A stretch of DNA of 64,000 bases from Chrysomallon squamiferum (GCA_012295275.1 CM022673.1:12866288-12930287), one strand, 5' to 3'. Numbered from the stretch's first letter, positions 22,396-33,954 are shown. Numbers and translations: made by a program. The notes: a model not told the origin generated them from the sequence alone.

Positions 22396-22545
22396 CCGGT
22401 CGTACAGACAGATTCTGGAATGGACTGTTCCTTTAATAACGTTACCTTGTTACGAGATCTGACAGAAACCAGCAGTCATGAGAAACAAAATCAGAGAGTT
22501 CTGTGTTTGTCATTTCAATTCAGTTTGAATATGCATCTCTGTCTG
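22396..22545. other. Unique sequence, nothing recognised
   Basis: Moderate GC content. The open frame across it runs into the TCTG repeat and is not convincing. Confidence 0.4.
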
Positions 22546-22670
22546 TTGTCTGTCTGTCTATCTACCTATCTGTCTGTTGTCTATCTATCTATCTCACTGT
22601 CTATCTGTTTGTCTATCTATCTGTCTATTTGTCTCTCTATCTAACTGTATCTATATCTGTATCTGTATAT
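22546..22670. repeat. TCTG/TCTA tetranucleotide tract
   Basis: TCTGTCTGTCTATCTA-type units run up to TATATGTGTATG just before the SINE segment. Confidence 0.85.
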
Positions 22671-22675
22671 GTGTA

Positions 22676-23312
22676 TGTGGGTTGTTTCTTGTTCCAACTA
22701 TTGTTTATGATGTGTATGTGTTGTTTTGTGTCTGTGTTACTAAAGTTTGTGGTATGTGTTGTTTTGTGACTGTATTACTAAAGTCTGTGGTATGTGTTGT
22801 TTTGTGACTGTGTTACTAAAGTCTGTGGTATGTGTTGTTTTGTGACTGTATTACTAAAGTCTGTGGTAAGTGTTGTTTTGTGACTGTGTTACTAAAGTCT
22901 GTGGTATGTGTTGTTTTGTGACTGTGTTACTTTTTGGTATGACTGAAATTACTAAAAGTCTGTGGTATGTGATGTTTTGTGACTGAATTATTAAAGTCTG
23001 TGGTATGTTTTGTTTTGCAACTGAATTACTAAAGTCTGTGGTATGTGATGTTTTGTGACTGAATTACTGAAGTCTGTGGTATGTGATGTTTTGTGACTGA
23101 ATTACTGAAGTCTGTGGTATGTGATGTTTTGTGACTGAATTACTGAAGTCTGTGGTATGTGATGTTTTGTGACTGAATTACTGAAGTCTGTGGTATGTGA
23201 TGTTTTGTGACTGAATTACTGAAGTTCAAAGTATAAGAGTTCCTGTTTTGGAAAGTATATGTAAAAGACTGGTAACTAAAAATGGAAACAGCAAATACTT
23301 TTTAAATGTCAG
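22676..23312 (+). mobile_element. SINE split by an internal minisatellite
   Basis: The left piece (about 22676-22740) includes GGGTTGTTTCTTGTTCCAAC, matching the family segment GGGCTATTTCTCGTTCCAGC. The right piece (about 23230-23312) reads GTATAAGAGTTCCTGTTTTG, then GAAAGTATATGTAAAAGACT and AACTAAAAATGGAAAC, matching the next family segments (GTATGTGCTATCCTGTCTGT, then GATGGTGCATATAAAAGATC and TAATGGAAAAATG). The minisatellite occupies the place in between. A head upstream is not seen because the TCTG tract abuts. Confidence 0.65.
22725..23226. repeat. 38-bp minisatellite inside the SINE, about 13 copies
   Basis: Units read AAAGTCTGTGGTATGTGTTG then TTTTGTGACTGTGTTACT, with a right-hand subset (from about 23040) carrying GTGATG and GAATTACTGA. 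The unit resembles the SINE core stretch AAAGGCCGTGGTATGTGCTA then TCCTGTCTGTGG over most of its length, so it probably arose by amplification of that segment. Most units are 38 bp; a disturbed unit sits near 22930-22960. Confidence 0.9.
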
Positions 23313-23675
23313 ATATTTGGTTACATTTCAGCTGAAAATAAATCAATTTGTTCTAGCAGGACAATTAAAAAAATAAATATATAGAAATATTTCATAATTC
23401 AGTAAATTATTTAAAATTGACAAGGTAATAATTCTTTGACATCCATATTTACTACAACCAAAAAAAAATTTAGAATTACATTAAAAAAATAATAAAAATA
23501 TATAAATTTAAACCCCCCCCAAAAACCAGCAAGTGACCTGAATATTTTATTTCATAATTGTTATTTAAAAACACACAAATATGACAGATGTGAATGACAT
23601 TTTCAAATAGATTTTTATTTTATGATAAAAAAATTAAAATTTTACAAATAGTATGATGTGTTAGAATATAGTTTC
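23313..23675. other. AT-rich sequence, nothing recognised
   Basis: Low-complexity AT-rich DNA with a short run of C near 23513-23520. The first bases may still belong to the SINE 3' part. Confidence 0.4.
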
Positions 23676-23679
23676 ATTT

Positions 23680-23680
23680 C

Positions 23681-23716
<36 letters not shown>

Positions 23717-23851
23717 TGATAATGATGATAATAATAATGATAATAATGATGATGATGAATGATGATGATGATAATAATAATAATAATAATAATAATGATG
23801 ATAATAATAATAATAATAGTAGTAGTAGGAGCAATAGTAATAATAATGATA

Positions 23852-23882
<31 letters not shown>

Positions 23883-24060
23883 GCTGTAGTAATAAATGTA
23901 AAGCTGTAATAATTAATAAAAAACAAAACAATAATTATGTAATAACACAATAACATAACAAACAAAAATAATAAGAACAGCTATACTTAAAACAACAACA
24001 ATAATAATAAAAAAAAAAATACAACAACATCAGCAGCAGTAACAACAACAATAAAACACC
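23680..24060. repeat. AAT/GAT and AAC trinucleotide block
   Basis: AAT runs broken by GAT and GTA units (23682-23885), then AAC/AAT words to 24050. The homopolymeric open frames on both strands are artefacts. Confidence 0.9.
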
Positions 24061-25220
24061 ATTTTCTGTTATTTGTAACTTTTTACATTCGTCTTCAAAG
24101 TTGTTTCAAAATCTACTTTATTTCTGAAATACTTGGGTAAACTATTTCTGCTGTTTAAAAACAAAATGCTACTGAAGATTTCTCCTTTCTGTACAACAAA
24201 GAAAATATATAATTTAACATCCTAACCTTCTGACTGACAAAATAATAACACAAATAGCAGTTGTAATAAATAAACAGTTAAATTAGATATAAAATCTCTA
24301 AAATTCTTTCTAATGACAAAAACAGAAAACAAAAATGTTTTTCTTAAATGTTAAATATCCTTTTATTGATTAATTTGCCATTCCAAACAGAGCTTCAGAA
24401 CATTAATTAATAACAGTGTTATTTATATTTCAGTTTAGTTTTTAGTTAATAAAGGCAATCCAAGGAAATGCAGTGATAAAGTTATCATTCACATTTAGTA
24501 ATGTTCCTATGTTAAAGTTTTTACCGAATACTCAAGTAATATAGAGTTTTTGCTTTCTCAGCTGACTTGTCCTTTCAAGACTGTTTCACTTGCCATTATA
24601 ATGCTTTCTCCTGTGCATATAAAAGGCTAAGCCAAAAAATTAAAAATTAAAAATAATTAAAAATAACAACAACAAAAACAACAATAATAATAATAATAAA
24701 TAAATAAATAAACAAACAAACAAATAAATAATTAAAATTAACAATGACAACAACAACAACAACAATAAATAAAAATATTATTATCATTATTACATATTAT
24801 TTTTGTACAGTCCAGATAGATAACTTTGAGCATTCATATGATGTTCTTCCCTTACAGATAACAAGTTTTAAAATAACATACAATAAATATTTTTTGGACA
24901 TAACTTAATATTGAAATAAAAGAATTATAATTAAAATTTCAAACAGTTGATTTCTTTCTTCCGAGTATAGTTTTGTAACAATATCTTATTACAAGAAAGA
25001 AAGAAAGAAGATGAAACAGCTTGTAAAGTGTATTCAGTTTTGAAGATATAATACACCAGAACTGTATTAAAAGTATGAATTAAAAGTATTAAAAGCAAAA
25101 TTATACAAAGACTGAGTGTATACAGACCTTATTAAGGAATATTGTCTTAAATGCTACTATGTTCCATATTAAAACATGGATTTCACATATTAAGCTAAGA
25201 AAATAAAAATGACTAAATGT
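24061..25220. other. AT-rich DNA with small AAT, AAC and AAAT patches
   Basis: Repeats occur near 24640-24790, with a GAAA patch near 24995. The rest is unique AT-rich sequence. No gene feature was recognised. Confidence 0.45.
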
Positions 25221-25222
25221 GA

Positions 25223-25267
<45 letters not shown>

Positions 25268-25550
25268 ATATACACATATATTTTATTTTAATTGGTTTGG
25301 TTTGGTTTGATATATTTTGTTTTATTTTATTTCATATCAGTTCATTTTATTTATTATTGTTTTTTTGTTTTTTTTAATTTGTATTATTGTTTATTTTGTA
25401 TGTTTGTTGTAGGAATTTTTTTTTTAATTGTTTTTTTTTTTTTCGCTTCATTGCTACATCCTACAGAAATTATACAAATCTGGTCAGTTCTACTATACAC
25501 CCATACCCACACACACACACATATATAAATATTATTTTTGAAATTATCAT
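25221..25550. repeat. CA run, GGTTT words and T-rich tract
   Basis: A CA run of about 38 bp (25223-25260), GGTTTGGTTTGGTTTG (25295-25310) and T-rich sequence. Open frames are artefacts. Confidence 0.8.
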
Positions 25551-26123
25551 TTGTCAGTGTTACCCTATTGTTGTCCATAAGCAACAATTTCTGAACATAT
25601 ATATAAAACAAAATATTTTACACAACAAGAACTGTAATAATGATGATGATGGCAATAAAATAATAATAATATAACAACAACAACAACAAAAATCATTATA
25701 TTATTGGGTATTGCTTATGTTGATAATGATAGCAATAATGCTGATGAGGGTCATGATGATGATGATGATGATGAAGAAGAAGATAAGGGGAGATAATAAC
25801 AAAAAATGGTGAGAATTTAAGGTCAGTGATATTATTTTATTTAGAATATCTCTTATCTTACATTTACATTGGAACTAGAAAAAAAAACAAAAAAACTCAA
25901 CAACATTTCAACATGTGAGAATCAAACCATATGTCTTTGTTTAAAATCTTTGCAAATAGTCTGAACAGACTGGTTCTAATTAGGCTCGTTTCTTGAGAGG
26001 CAATATCAGATTTATTTTCCTGCTGGATCAATAACATCTGCAATGAAATCCAGATGAATCATCACTTTAGAGAGATTAAGAAAACATGGAGACAAGCTGT
26101 GCTGATAGTGTCAACAGAAGTTA
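25551..26123. other. GAT and AAC patches, then unique sequence
   Basis: AAC repeats (25671-25690) and GATGATGATG (about 25755-25775) are followed by about 300 bp of unique sequence leading to the minisatellite. No gene was recognised. Confidence 0.45.
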
Positions 26124-26765
26124 GATGAATCACAGACATCTAAAGACTGCAAGGTGCAGGGGGACACAAGTAAAAACTCCTGTGAAAACATCACAGGGAA
26201 AGTTTTTCACTGAAGTCAGTGACAGGGCTGTAGAGGTGGTTTCAGATGTTGTGGCTGTAGTAGTAGTAGTAGTAGTAGCTGATGAATCACAGACATCTAA
26301 AGACTGCAAGGTGCAGGGGACACAAGTAAAAACTCCTGTCAAAACATCACAGGGAAAATGTTTCACTAAAATCAGTGACAGGGCTGTAGAGGTGGTTTCA
26401 GATGCTGTGGTGGTAGTAGTAGTAGTAGTTGTTGTTGATGAATCACAGACATCTGAAGACTGCAAGGTGCAGGGGACACAAGTAAAAACTGCTGTCAAAA
26501 CATCACAGGGAAAGTTTTTCACTGAAGTCAGTGACAGGGCTGTAGAGGTGGTTTCAGATGTTGTGGCTGTAGTAGTAGTAGTAGTAGTAGTTGTTGTTGA
26601 TGAATCACAGACATCTGAAGACTGCAAGGTGCAGGGGACACAAGTAAAAATTGTCAAAACATGACATGAAAATGTTTTCACTGAAATCAGTGACAGGGCT
26701 GTAGTGGTAGTAGTAGTAGTAGTAGTAGTTGTAGATTGCAAGGTGCAGGGGACACAAGTGTTGTC
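26124..26765. repeat. ~156-bp minisatellite with nested GTA microsatellite
   Basis: Four copies start at GATGAATCACAGACATCT (26124, 26281, 26437, 26599), followed by a partial fifth that begins near 26734. Each contains GACTGCAAGGTGCAGGGG, GTCAGTGACAGGGCTGTAGA and a terminal GTAGTAGTAGTAGT run of varying length. Copies are highly similar. Because most period changes are multiples of three, a 179-codon frame on plus and a 203-codon frame on minus both stay open. Equal openness on both strands, poly-Val or poly-Thr blocks and the absence of splice context favour a non-coding minisatellite. Confidence 0.92.
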
Positions 26766-27300
26766 ATACTTGTAAAAGTGGAAATAGTGGTAATAGCAGC
26801 AGCAGTAGTAGTAGTAGTAGTAACAGTAGTTGTTGTTGTAATAGTAGTAATAGAAGTTATTGTAGTAGTAACTGGTGTTTTCTTGTTCCAGTCATGCTCT
26901 TTTTCATTAAAGTATGAAAACCAGATTATGACAGGTTTAAATATTCATTACTTAAAAAATAAACATTCACATGCAAAAGCAAATTAAGTCAAAATTAATG
27001 ATTTAAATTGTTTAAAGTAATGAGCATATCAAAACTTGAATTTTTTTATAAATTAAAAAACATTATTTCAGTTCAGATATTAATGTTGTTGCATTGCATG
27101 GGTTTTATTTTTTGTGTTTTTGCATTGTAAATGTTCTTCTTTAAAGAAGTACTGAGTTACAGGACACACAGACTGTCCAGTTTGCTAGTTTTCTCTGTCT
27201 GCTTTGGAAATATTTTATCCAGCTTAACCTGATAAGATAAAAATTCATTACATATAAAAATTCCACAAACAGTCTCTGGATGTTATCATTTACGTCCCAC
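26766..27300. other. GTA patch, then AT-rich unique sequence
   Basis: GTA repeats continue to about 26870. Unique AT-rich sequence follows. Nothing else recognised. Confidence 0.5.
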
Positions 27301-27771
27301 ACATGCACACACATGTTCACAACCACACATGCTTGCACACACACACACACACACATAAACTGTTAAATAAAATTTTATATACAAGAGTGTAATACATCAT
27401 TAAGAAACCAAACAAAACCCAGATTCCCTTCTTAATTTCGTTCAGAGATAACATGAGAGCATAAAATATTCATTAAAACATAAATTTCCAGACTTGTTGA
27501 TAACAAGGTGAATAAAGCATCCATTCTAAGCAGAATCCATTAATTATAAAACTAAAGTCCTGCATTTCAAAGAGGTTTTTTTATTTTATCAAAGTATTTT
27601 ACACCCACTAAGAGTTCAAGCATTTATCTATGATAAACATTCCTGAAGACAGTTCAAGAGATTTTTTTGTTCAGTCAATCAAAACTCAGGAATCTACTTA
27701 AATCCAGCTAAGACTGGAACATGCATGTCTTGGAGATTTTGTTCATGTAACTGTTTCTTCAAAAAATATTA

Positions 27772-27808
<37 letters not shown>

Positions 27809-27984
27809 AATGAACTTGTATCTATGGAAATTTTCGTAGAATTTATCTAAGGAACCTGGGTTGTCTGCCCATGGCATTGTTAGTATGTTAGATAGTTTTG
27901 GTTAGAAGCCAGTATTAAGAACTTTCCAGTTTTAACATCAATTTTTTAATATCTGTTCCATTTTCCACTATGAATGTTTGTGTT
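27301..27984. other. CA patch, unique sequence and a poly(A) run
   Basis: CA repeats (27301-27355) and a poly(A) run (27776-27804) within unique AT-rich sequence. The poly(A) has no attached retroposed gene that I can identify. Confidence 0.45.
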
Positions 27985-28112
27985 AGGATTCTAGTGGATT
28001 GGTTATTTCCCTTCAACATCATCTAGTACCAAAAAACATGATATATGTTCTGCTGTCTATGGGAAGATGAATTTTAAATAATTCCTATCTGCAAACTGAA
28101 AAAGAGTAACAC
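27985..28112 (+). mobile_element. SINE, plus strand, degraded
   Basis: Landmarks in order: GGATTCTAGTGGATTGG (B-box region and start of body), GGTTATTTCCCTTCAAC (28001-28017), CATGATATATGTTCTGCTGT (28039 onward) then CTATGGGAAGATGAATTTTA and AATTCCTATCTGC. These match family segments from GGGCTATTTCTCG to GGTGCATATAAAAGATCCC. An A box is not clear. Confidence 0.6.
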
Positions 28113-28525
28113 ACTGTGTTTCCAACTGCTGTGTCTGTCCACTCTATATTTTTACTTTCTTTGTCCATTCAACTCATTCTCACATGTGTTTGTATTAACC
28201 TCTTAATAGCCTATCATCTCTTCCCTGTTGAACTTTCCAACAGAGAGTGTTTGTCTGTGTTGTAAAATCATTGTTACTGTTGATAAAACATCATAGTTTA
28301 TGTTACTGTGTATCACAAATATCCACTTCTAAATTACAGTCTCTTTGTTTAGAGATAAGATTTAACTCAGGGGTCACCAAATGTTTACATTGTCAACTCT
28401 TCTCATTACATCTTTGTCTCTTTATTGTCCTCTACAACCTTTTTAATGAAGACAGATGTAATAATGATAGTAAAAGGAAAATGGTTATTCACTAAATATA
28501 GACACACACATACACACACACACAC
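28113..28525. other. Unique sequence with a CA run at the end
   Basis: Mixed sequence; the 82-codon frame here shows no recognised domain. A CA run occupies 28501-28535. Confidence 0.4.
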
Positions 28526-28529
28526 ACAG

Positions 28530-29020
28530 ACACACACAAACAGCCAAAGCAGTTAGTGCAAACAAAAAATCAACATTATCAATTAATAAAACAAAATATA
28601 TCATGAACACACATTTCACTGATTAAATGAAATATGCTTTACATTGCAACCATATTTTCAAAAAAATCATATTTAAAATATTTCTATATTTTCATCAAAA
28701 AGCCAGTGCAGTCAGTGTAACCCAGAAATCAAGCACGTTAATTCGGTTAGCTGTATGATAATAATTTTATACAGTGACAAAAATAAACACTCTTATCCTT
28801 CATCCTCCTAGCACTGTTGTTTACAAACAGTTCCTAAGTGATTCCAGTGAAACCAAGTTGTATTTGTTGTTTCTATCTTATCAGAGAACAGCCTGTGCTC
28901 TTGGTGTAAACCAAAACTCAACAGTGACAGTTTATTAATCAGTGTAACAGATATAAAATAATTTAACATACTGACAAAAATAAACATTTGGTGTGCAATT
29001 CCCAATATAACTTCTTAATT

Positions 29021-29057
<37 letters not shown>

Positions 29058-29420
29058 TAACAAATTTTAATATCTTATTCCACTAGAAAAATATTTCAGA
29101 TGATTTCTTTATCAGAGAAAAGCCAGTGCATTAAGTGTACCATAGAAATCAAAATGTTAGATCAGCTAGCAGTTATTCAACCATTTAATAACACACATTC
29201 TAAGTAAATACAGTCTGACTTCTAATATGGCTATATACACAAACACACTGTATTTAACTGCCAGTAAAACTATCCATAATTCTTTTTTTCTTAAATAAGT
29301 CAAAAATTTTAAAAAAAAGCCAGTGCATTCAGTGTCGTCCAAACATTTACACTGTAGATTCAGTATATAAGGTTTTACCCGTACACTAATAACCACTCAG
29401 ATTGATTAATGATCAGAAAT
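28530..29420. repeat. Diverged array of ~160-230-bp units with GCCAGTGCA
   Basis: Anchors AGCCAAAGCAGTTAGTGCAA (28540), AAGCCAGTGCAGTCAGTGTA (28698), ACAGCCTGTGCTCTTGGTGT (28887), AAGCCAGTGCATTAAGTGTA (29120) and AAGCCAGTGCATTCAGTGTC (29317) mark five units, often followed by an ACCATAGAAATCAAA-like piece. A poly(T) of about 34 bp (29023-29056) interrupts unit three. GCCAGTGCA followed by GTACC...ATCAAA resembles a plus-strand SINE core segment, so the units may be SINE-derived. Confidence 0.65.
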
Positions 29421-30009
29421 ACATTGACAGTGAGAGGTTATCTAGTATTCTGGCTATCTGGTTGATTGATTGATTGACTGATTGCTATCTATCTCTTACA
29501 GGGAAGCCATAAAAATATATAATAATAATAAAAAAAAATTGTTATCGTTTTCTCGATCAATCAATCACACTACGTCTAAACAGAATGAGCCGCTCGACAC
29601 GCTGACTCAGTCTGACAGGTAATCGATACACTTGATGAAATATCGTACAAACGACAACCATGGGATTCCATTTGGAAAATTCAAAAATTATTATTAAAGA
29701 TGCCATTCCTTGAAAAGATCTTTCTCACAAAGAAAAAAATATGAGTGCATGAACGCCATCTCTAAATTATTATTATTATTTTTTTTAAATTATGAGATAT
29801 ATTATCTGTGAGTTTTGTCTGAATATTATTGTGAATGAAATACAAAAATAGCAGTTTAATAATTAGAAACTTTATTCCATGAATAGGAAGATCATGAATA
29901 AAAATACATTAATGAATTACAAATGATTAATAAACAAATTAATGGATAAACAATTGTGTTTAATGACATTTAATTGATCTATATTAACAATTTTGATTGT
30001 AAGTCACAA
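29421..30009. other. GATT patch and AT-rich unique sequence
   Basis: GATTGATTGATTGA near 29463-29480, a slightly CpG-richer stretch (29555-29650) and AT-rich sequence. No feature supported. Confidence 0.4.
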
Positions 30010-30256
30010 TTAATAGTGATTTCATGGTGATTATAAAAAAGAAAATCTGTTTGAGGGCTAATTTTAGCTTTCAGCAAAGGATCTTTTGTATCAACCTTTT
30101 TAATACAAAAGAATATAACACCTATGATATATCTGTGAGGTTTGAGCTAAATTTGGAACTGGAAGTAGCTTAACTGGTTCACTACAGAAGATTTATCATG
30201 TTTACCGTGATGCCTCAGAAATGTACTTTATCACCTGAAGTCTTGCTCCCCCCATA
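30010..30256 (-). mobile_element. SINE with decayed head, minus strand
   Basis: Plus-strand landmarks in order: GAAAATCTGTTTGAGGGCTA, TTTCAGCAAAGGATCTTTTG (30069-30088), ATTTGGAACTGGAAGTAGCT (30151-30170), TAACTGGTTCACTACAGAAG, then GATTTATCATG and CTTTATCACCTGAAGTC in the head region. The order matches the 7.45-7.70 kb copy. GGATCTTTTGTATCAACC is among the clearest core matches in the window. Confidence 0.65.
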
Positions 30257-30420
30257 CAGACTTCTGAAATGATGATGCCGTCTGCAATTTATTTTAAATA
30301 TCTTCAGTTTAAAAAAAAAAAAAAAAAATACTTGTTATCATCAACAGCAGATGTTTTTGTCTTATCTTTTCTTCTGTACCTTTTTTCCACCTATTTTTCT
30401 TCTATTTTTTTATTAGTATT

Positions 30421-30453
<33 letters not shown>

Positions 30454-30780
30454 CATCAGAATAGAAAGAGTGATAAGTTAAAGTGATGAAATCATTGAAG
30501 TTTTTTTCTCTTAAATTTCATTTCCACTCACTTGAAAATTTTTAAAAAATCAAATAAAAAATGCATGAACATTTTCACACTCTCAAGATGTCTGAACTGA
30601 TAAACAGAAGTAAAATGTTTTTCCCTGATAAACAAATAAATATCAAAAGCAAATGGAGAATGTTTATAATAAGGAGGTCATGGACAAAACAGTTTTAAAA
30701 GTAAAATTCATAACATTATTAAAATAGAGAAGACATATTTTTGTCAATATTTGTTTGCCTGTCAAAAGAAATAATAATAA
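30257..30780. other. AT-rich sequence with poly(A) and poly(T)
   Basis: Poly(A) (30311-30328) and poly(T) (30422-30451) in otherwise unique sequence. No gene. Confidence 0.45.
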
Positions 30781-30792
30781 AATAAATAAATA

Positions 30793-30836
<44 letters not shown>

Positions 30837-30987
30837 AATTTGGTATAACATAAGCAATAGATTTCTTAATTAAAATAGTTTGTTGTATATTATATTTAAA
30901 AATAACAGATTTATGTTTTTAAAATCTGAAGAACAGTTATTATTATTATTTTTCTTTTTAATAGAAAAATCAATAAATAACACTGAC

Positions 30988-31049
<62 letters not shown>

Positions 31050-31052
31050 GTA

Positions 31053-31085
<33 letters not shown>

Positions 31086-31100
31086 GTTTATATTTTTGTA
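30781..31100. repeat. GAAA, TC and TA microsatellites
   Basis: GAAA units (30794-30837), a TC run (30991-31035) and TA runs (31036-31085). All are purine/pyrimidine strand-biased or self-complementary tracts. Confidence 0.9.
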
Positions 31101-31125
31101 TACCTTGCTTTAAGCAGAATTTTAC

Positions 31126-31225
31126 ATCATAAATGTTTTTATGACATTTAATATAACATGTTGTTATGACATATAGTATAACATTATTATGACATATAAT
31201 ATAACATGCTTTTATGATACAGTCT
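31126..31225. repeat. ~31-bp tandem repeat, three copies
   Basis: TTATGACATTTAATATAACA, TTATGACATATAGTATAACA and TTATGACATATAATATAACA recur in tandem, separated by short variable pieces. Confidence 0.8.
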
Positions 31226-32380
31226 AATGAATGTCAAAATTAAACCCCAAACTCAGTATCATACATCACACAATACAGAGATCCTGAACAACCCATTGGT
31301 TCTACTCCTGAATACATGGCTTGAACAGCTGACATATAAAGTATTAAAAAAAAAGTAAAACGTTTTCCCCGAAAGAAAAATAAAATTTGTAATTTACAGT
31401 TATTTTCTTGTTAATGCATCTTTTGACAAGCAGAGATGAAATCATAAAAAATAAAAAATAAAATAAAAAACATTTCTCAGTTACTTTTTTTATTAAGTCA
31501 TTTCAGACTTTAATTCACAAAACTTTGGTTACACAGCTTCCATTGATTCAACAGAAAACAAGATTTATCCTATTTTTTTTTTATTTTTTTTTTTTGCACT
31601 GTTTAGGTAATTTCACATTCCAACCAGTGCTGCTGTGTAACTGATATTTATAGTTTCTAGGTACATGTAAAAGGATACAGATTATGTTTGTATTGCAGGA
31701 ATTAATTGAAAGAATGATGCATTGTTGTTTTTTTGTTCTTATTATTTTTGCTGTGATGGAGTTATTATTATTGTTGTTGCTACTATAATGTTGTTGTTAT
31801 AATAATAATAATTATAATTATCATCATCATCATCATCATCATATAAAACTGTATTTGTTAACTTGATCTAATCTTGAGACTGTTTTTCATGCATCTAAAA
31901 CTGCAAGTGTTTTAATTAATGTGTGCACATTCTGCATGCAGCTGTTTGACTGTATACTGTGGGTGGCATCCATATTGATAAACACCACAGCAAGCATTGA
32001 TTAATGCTTTGATTTATTATGAAGTAAAATTTTACACCTTCCTGGAGCAATAATGCTATCTCGTAAGAAGAAAATTTAGTGTTGTATCTTCCACCAACAC
32101 ACTGTGATTATTTGTTAGATAGGTATACTTCATTCTGCATCTTTAAATCATCCACGAATTTATCCACGATTCTTCTGCGAACTAAACACTTTCAGTTATG
32201 ATATATATAGAGTGTGAGTTACGACTCAGCTGTTATCTCACTCTGTTACATAATACAACATAAATAATAGAGAAATAGATGGTTAAATATAGGTGTGAAA
32301 CATATCACAGATATACACACACCAACCAGGTGGGGTATAAACCTGTACATCATATCAGCCCAGCAGGACTTTCAGCAGCT
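31226..32380. other. AT-rich unique sequence
   Basis: Includes small TTG/AAT/CAT runs (31735-31845). The rest is unique with no recognised feature. Confidence 0.4.
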
Positions 32381-32381
32381 G

Positions 32382-32460
<79 letters not shown>
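32381..32460. repeat. Long GT microsatellite
   Basis: A near-pure GT run of about 78 bp. It has Z-DNA-forming potential. The CVCVCV open frames are artefacts. Confidence 0.95.
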
Positions 32461-32462
<2 letters not shown>

Positions 32463-32800
32463 TATAGTCAAGGGTTTTCTTAAACTGATATTGCTAGAAT
32501 AGCTTCATGATACAGTTTACCAACTGAACAGTTATTTTTGTTTACCTGTCTGGCACTGCATTGATTTCTTTCTTTATTTACATCTGGTTTCAATAAAAAA
32601 AAAAAAAAATTATGTAAGGAAAGGAATCAGTATTTTATTTTAATAATACTCTCATCAGATTTTTAACCCACAATTATAATCATAAAATAAATATATATGA
32701 TTGGCAGCCATTCAGGTAATTAGAGAAGAAACATTCATTTTGCTATGCAGCTGTTTAAAAGAAAAAATAATAATAAATAAATAAATAAATAATAGTAATA

Positions 32801-32871
<71 letters not shown>

Positions 32872-32891
32872 AATAAATAATAGTGATGATA

Positions 32892-32973
<82 letters not shown>

Positions 32974-33000
32974 GAAGTTAACATCTTTATTATATGCCTT
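32461..33000. repeat. Unique sequence then long AAT arrays
   Basis: From 32766 to 32970 there are two long AAT runs separated by AAAT units and a GATGATAATAG interruption. The poly-Tyr, poly-Leu and poly-Ile frames are artefacts. 32461-32765 is unique AT-rich sequence. Confidence 0.85.
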
Positions 33001-33269
33001 CCCATAGTCACAACGTTCATATCCCATAATCTTTAATAAACAAGTAGGGAGCAATGGCTGGATTGGTAAACAGCCGAATGAATAGGAGTGATCCATGATT
33101 TACACACTTTCAACTTTGCCTTGTAAATCTAACTACTGCATATCCTCAACATAATCAAATTGGAAGTCGAAATACCAAAGATTATTTAAAAGCTATGTAC
33201 AACTTGTATGTCACGTTAGTTTAGCGTTACAAAAACAGTTAACAGCGTTATTACTTTGCTAAAGTGGAA

Positions 33270-33690
33270 AACTTTGACTTTGTAATAATCAATGCAGCAA
33301 TCGAATCTGGCAACGTCATTTATCAATACCGAAAGCCACCCCACGACGTACGGTCAAACAGCCGCGCTCGAACAGCGCGCTCAATTTACCACTTCCTGCT
33401 GCCGTTGTCGGCTTGTTGTGCAGTTGTTCAATCGGTCAGTAGCACGTGGTGCATGCCATGGTGTGTGATACTTGGCAGGCCGGGAAACGAAGCAGAGCAG
33501 TAAATCATTTAGCGATGTCTAGCGAATGACCAGTTGTCCATCATTCGCTGTTGTAGATCATGTTCGTTTTCGGGGAAGACGTCTGTTCGGTTGGTAATCG
33601 TGTTAGCAGAACAAACAAGAAATTGTGAAGGAAGAACTGCTGAACGTCAATAGTAGCAAGCTTGAAAGATTCGCGTTATTTGTAGTTACA
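33270..33690. promoter_or_regulatory. CpG-rich patch, candidate promoter or enhancer
   Basis: CpG is common here and rare elsewhere: I count about 13 CpGs in the 120 bp from 33301. The patch includes CAGCCGCGCTCGAACAGCGC and an E-box CACGTG (33444-33449). GC content is near half. No TATA box or convincing splice donor was found, so direction is unknown. The 79-codon open frame across it is not similar to anything I know. Confidence 0.45.
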
Positions 33691-33772
33691 GAGAATATAT
33701 GAAAGAAGAGGGAATGTGAAGTGTGAAAGCATGTAAATGTGAATTTGTATGCTTAATGGATGAAGGTTTGTG

Positions 33773-33776
<4 letters not shown>

Positions 33777-33825
<49 letters not shown>

Positions 33826-33826
33826 A
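33777..33826. repeat. GA dinucleotide microsatellite
   Basis: About 24 GA units immediately downstream of the CpG-rich patch. GA tracts near promoters bind GAGA-type factors in some animals; whether that applies here is unknown. Confidence 0.9.
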
Positions 33827-33954
33827 CGTAATTGGATAAATTATGCCACGCACACAAGAATATAAATATTAATATGCCTATGGAATATTTAACCCCACAA
33901 AAAACAAACAAAAAAAACCCGTACATATATCCTATGTAATAAAATAATTATTTC

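Noticed and set aside
26125-26741. Secreted Thr-rich or Val-rich repeat protein
   Set aside because: Both strands are equally open over the minisatellite, no signal peptide or exon boundaries were seen, and poly-Val is not a plausible soluble repeat.
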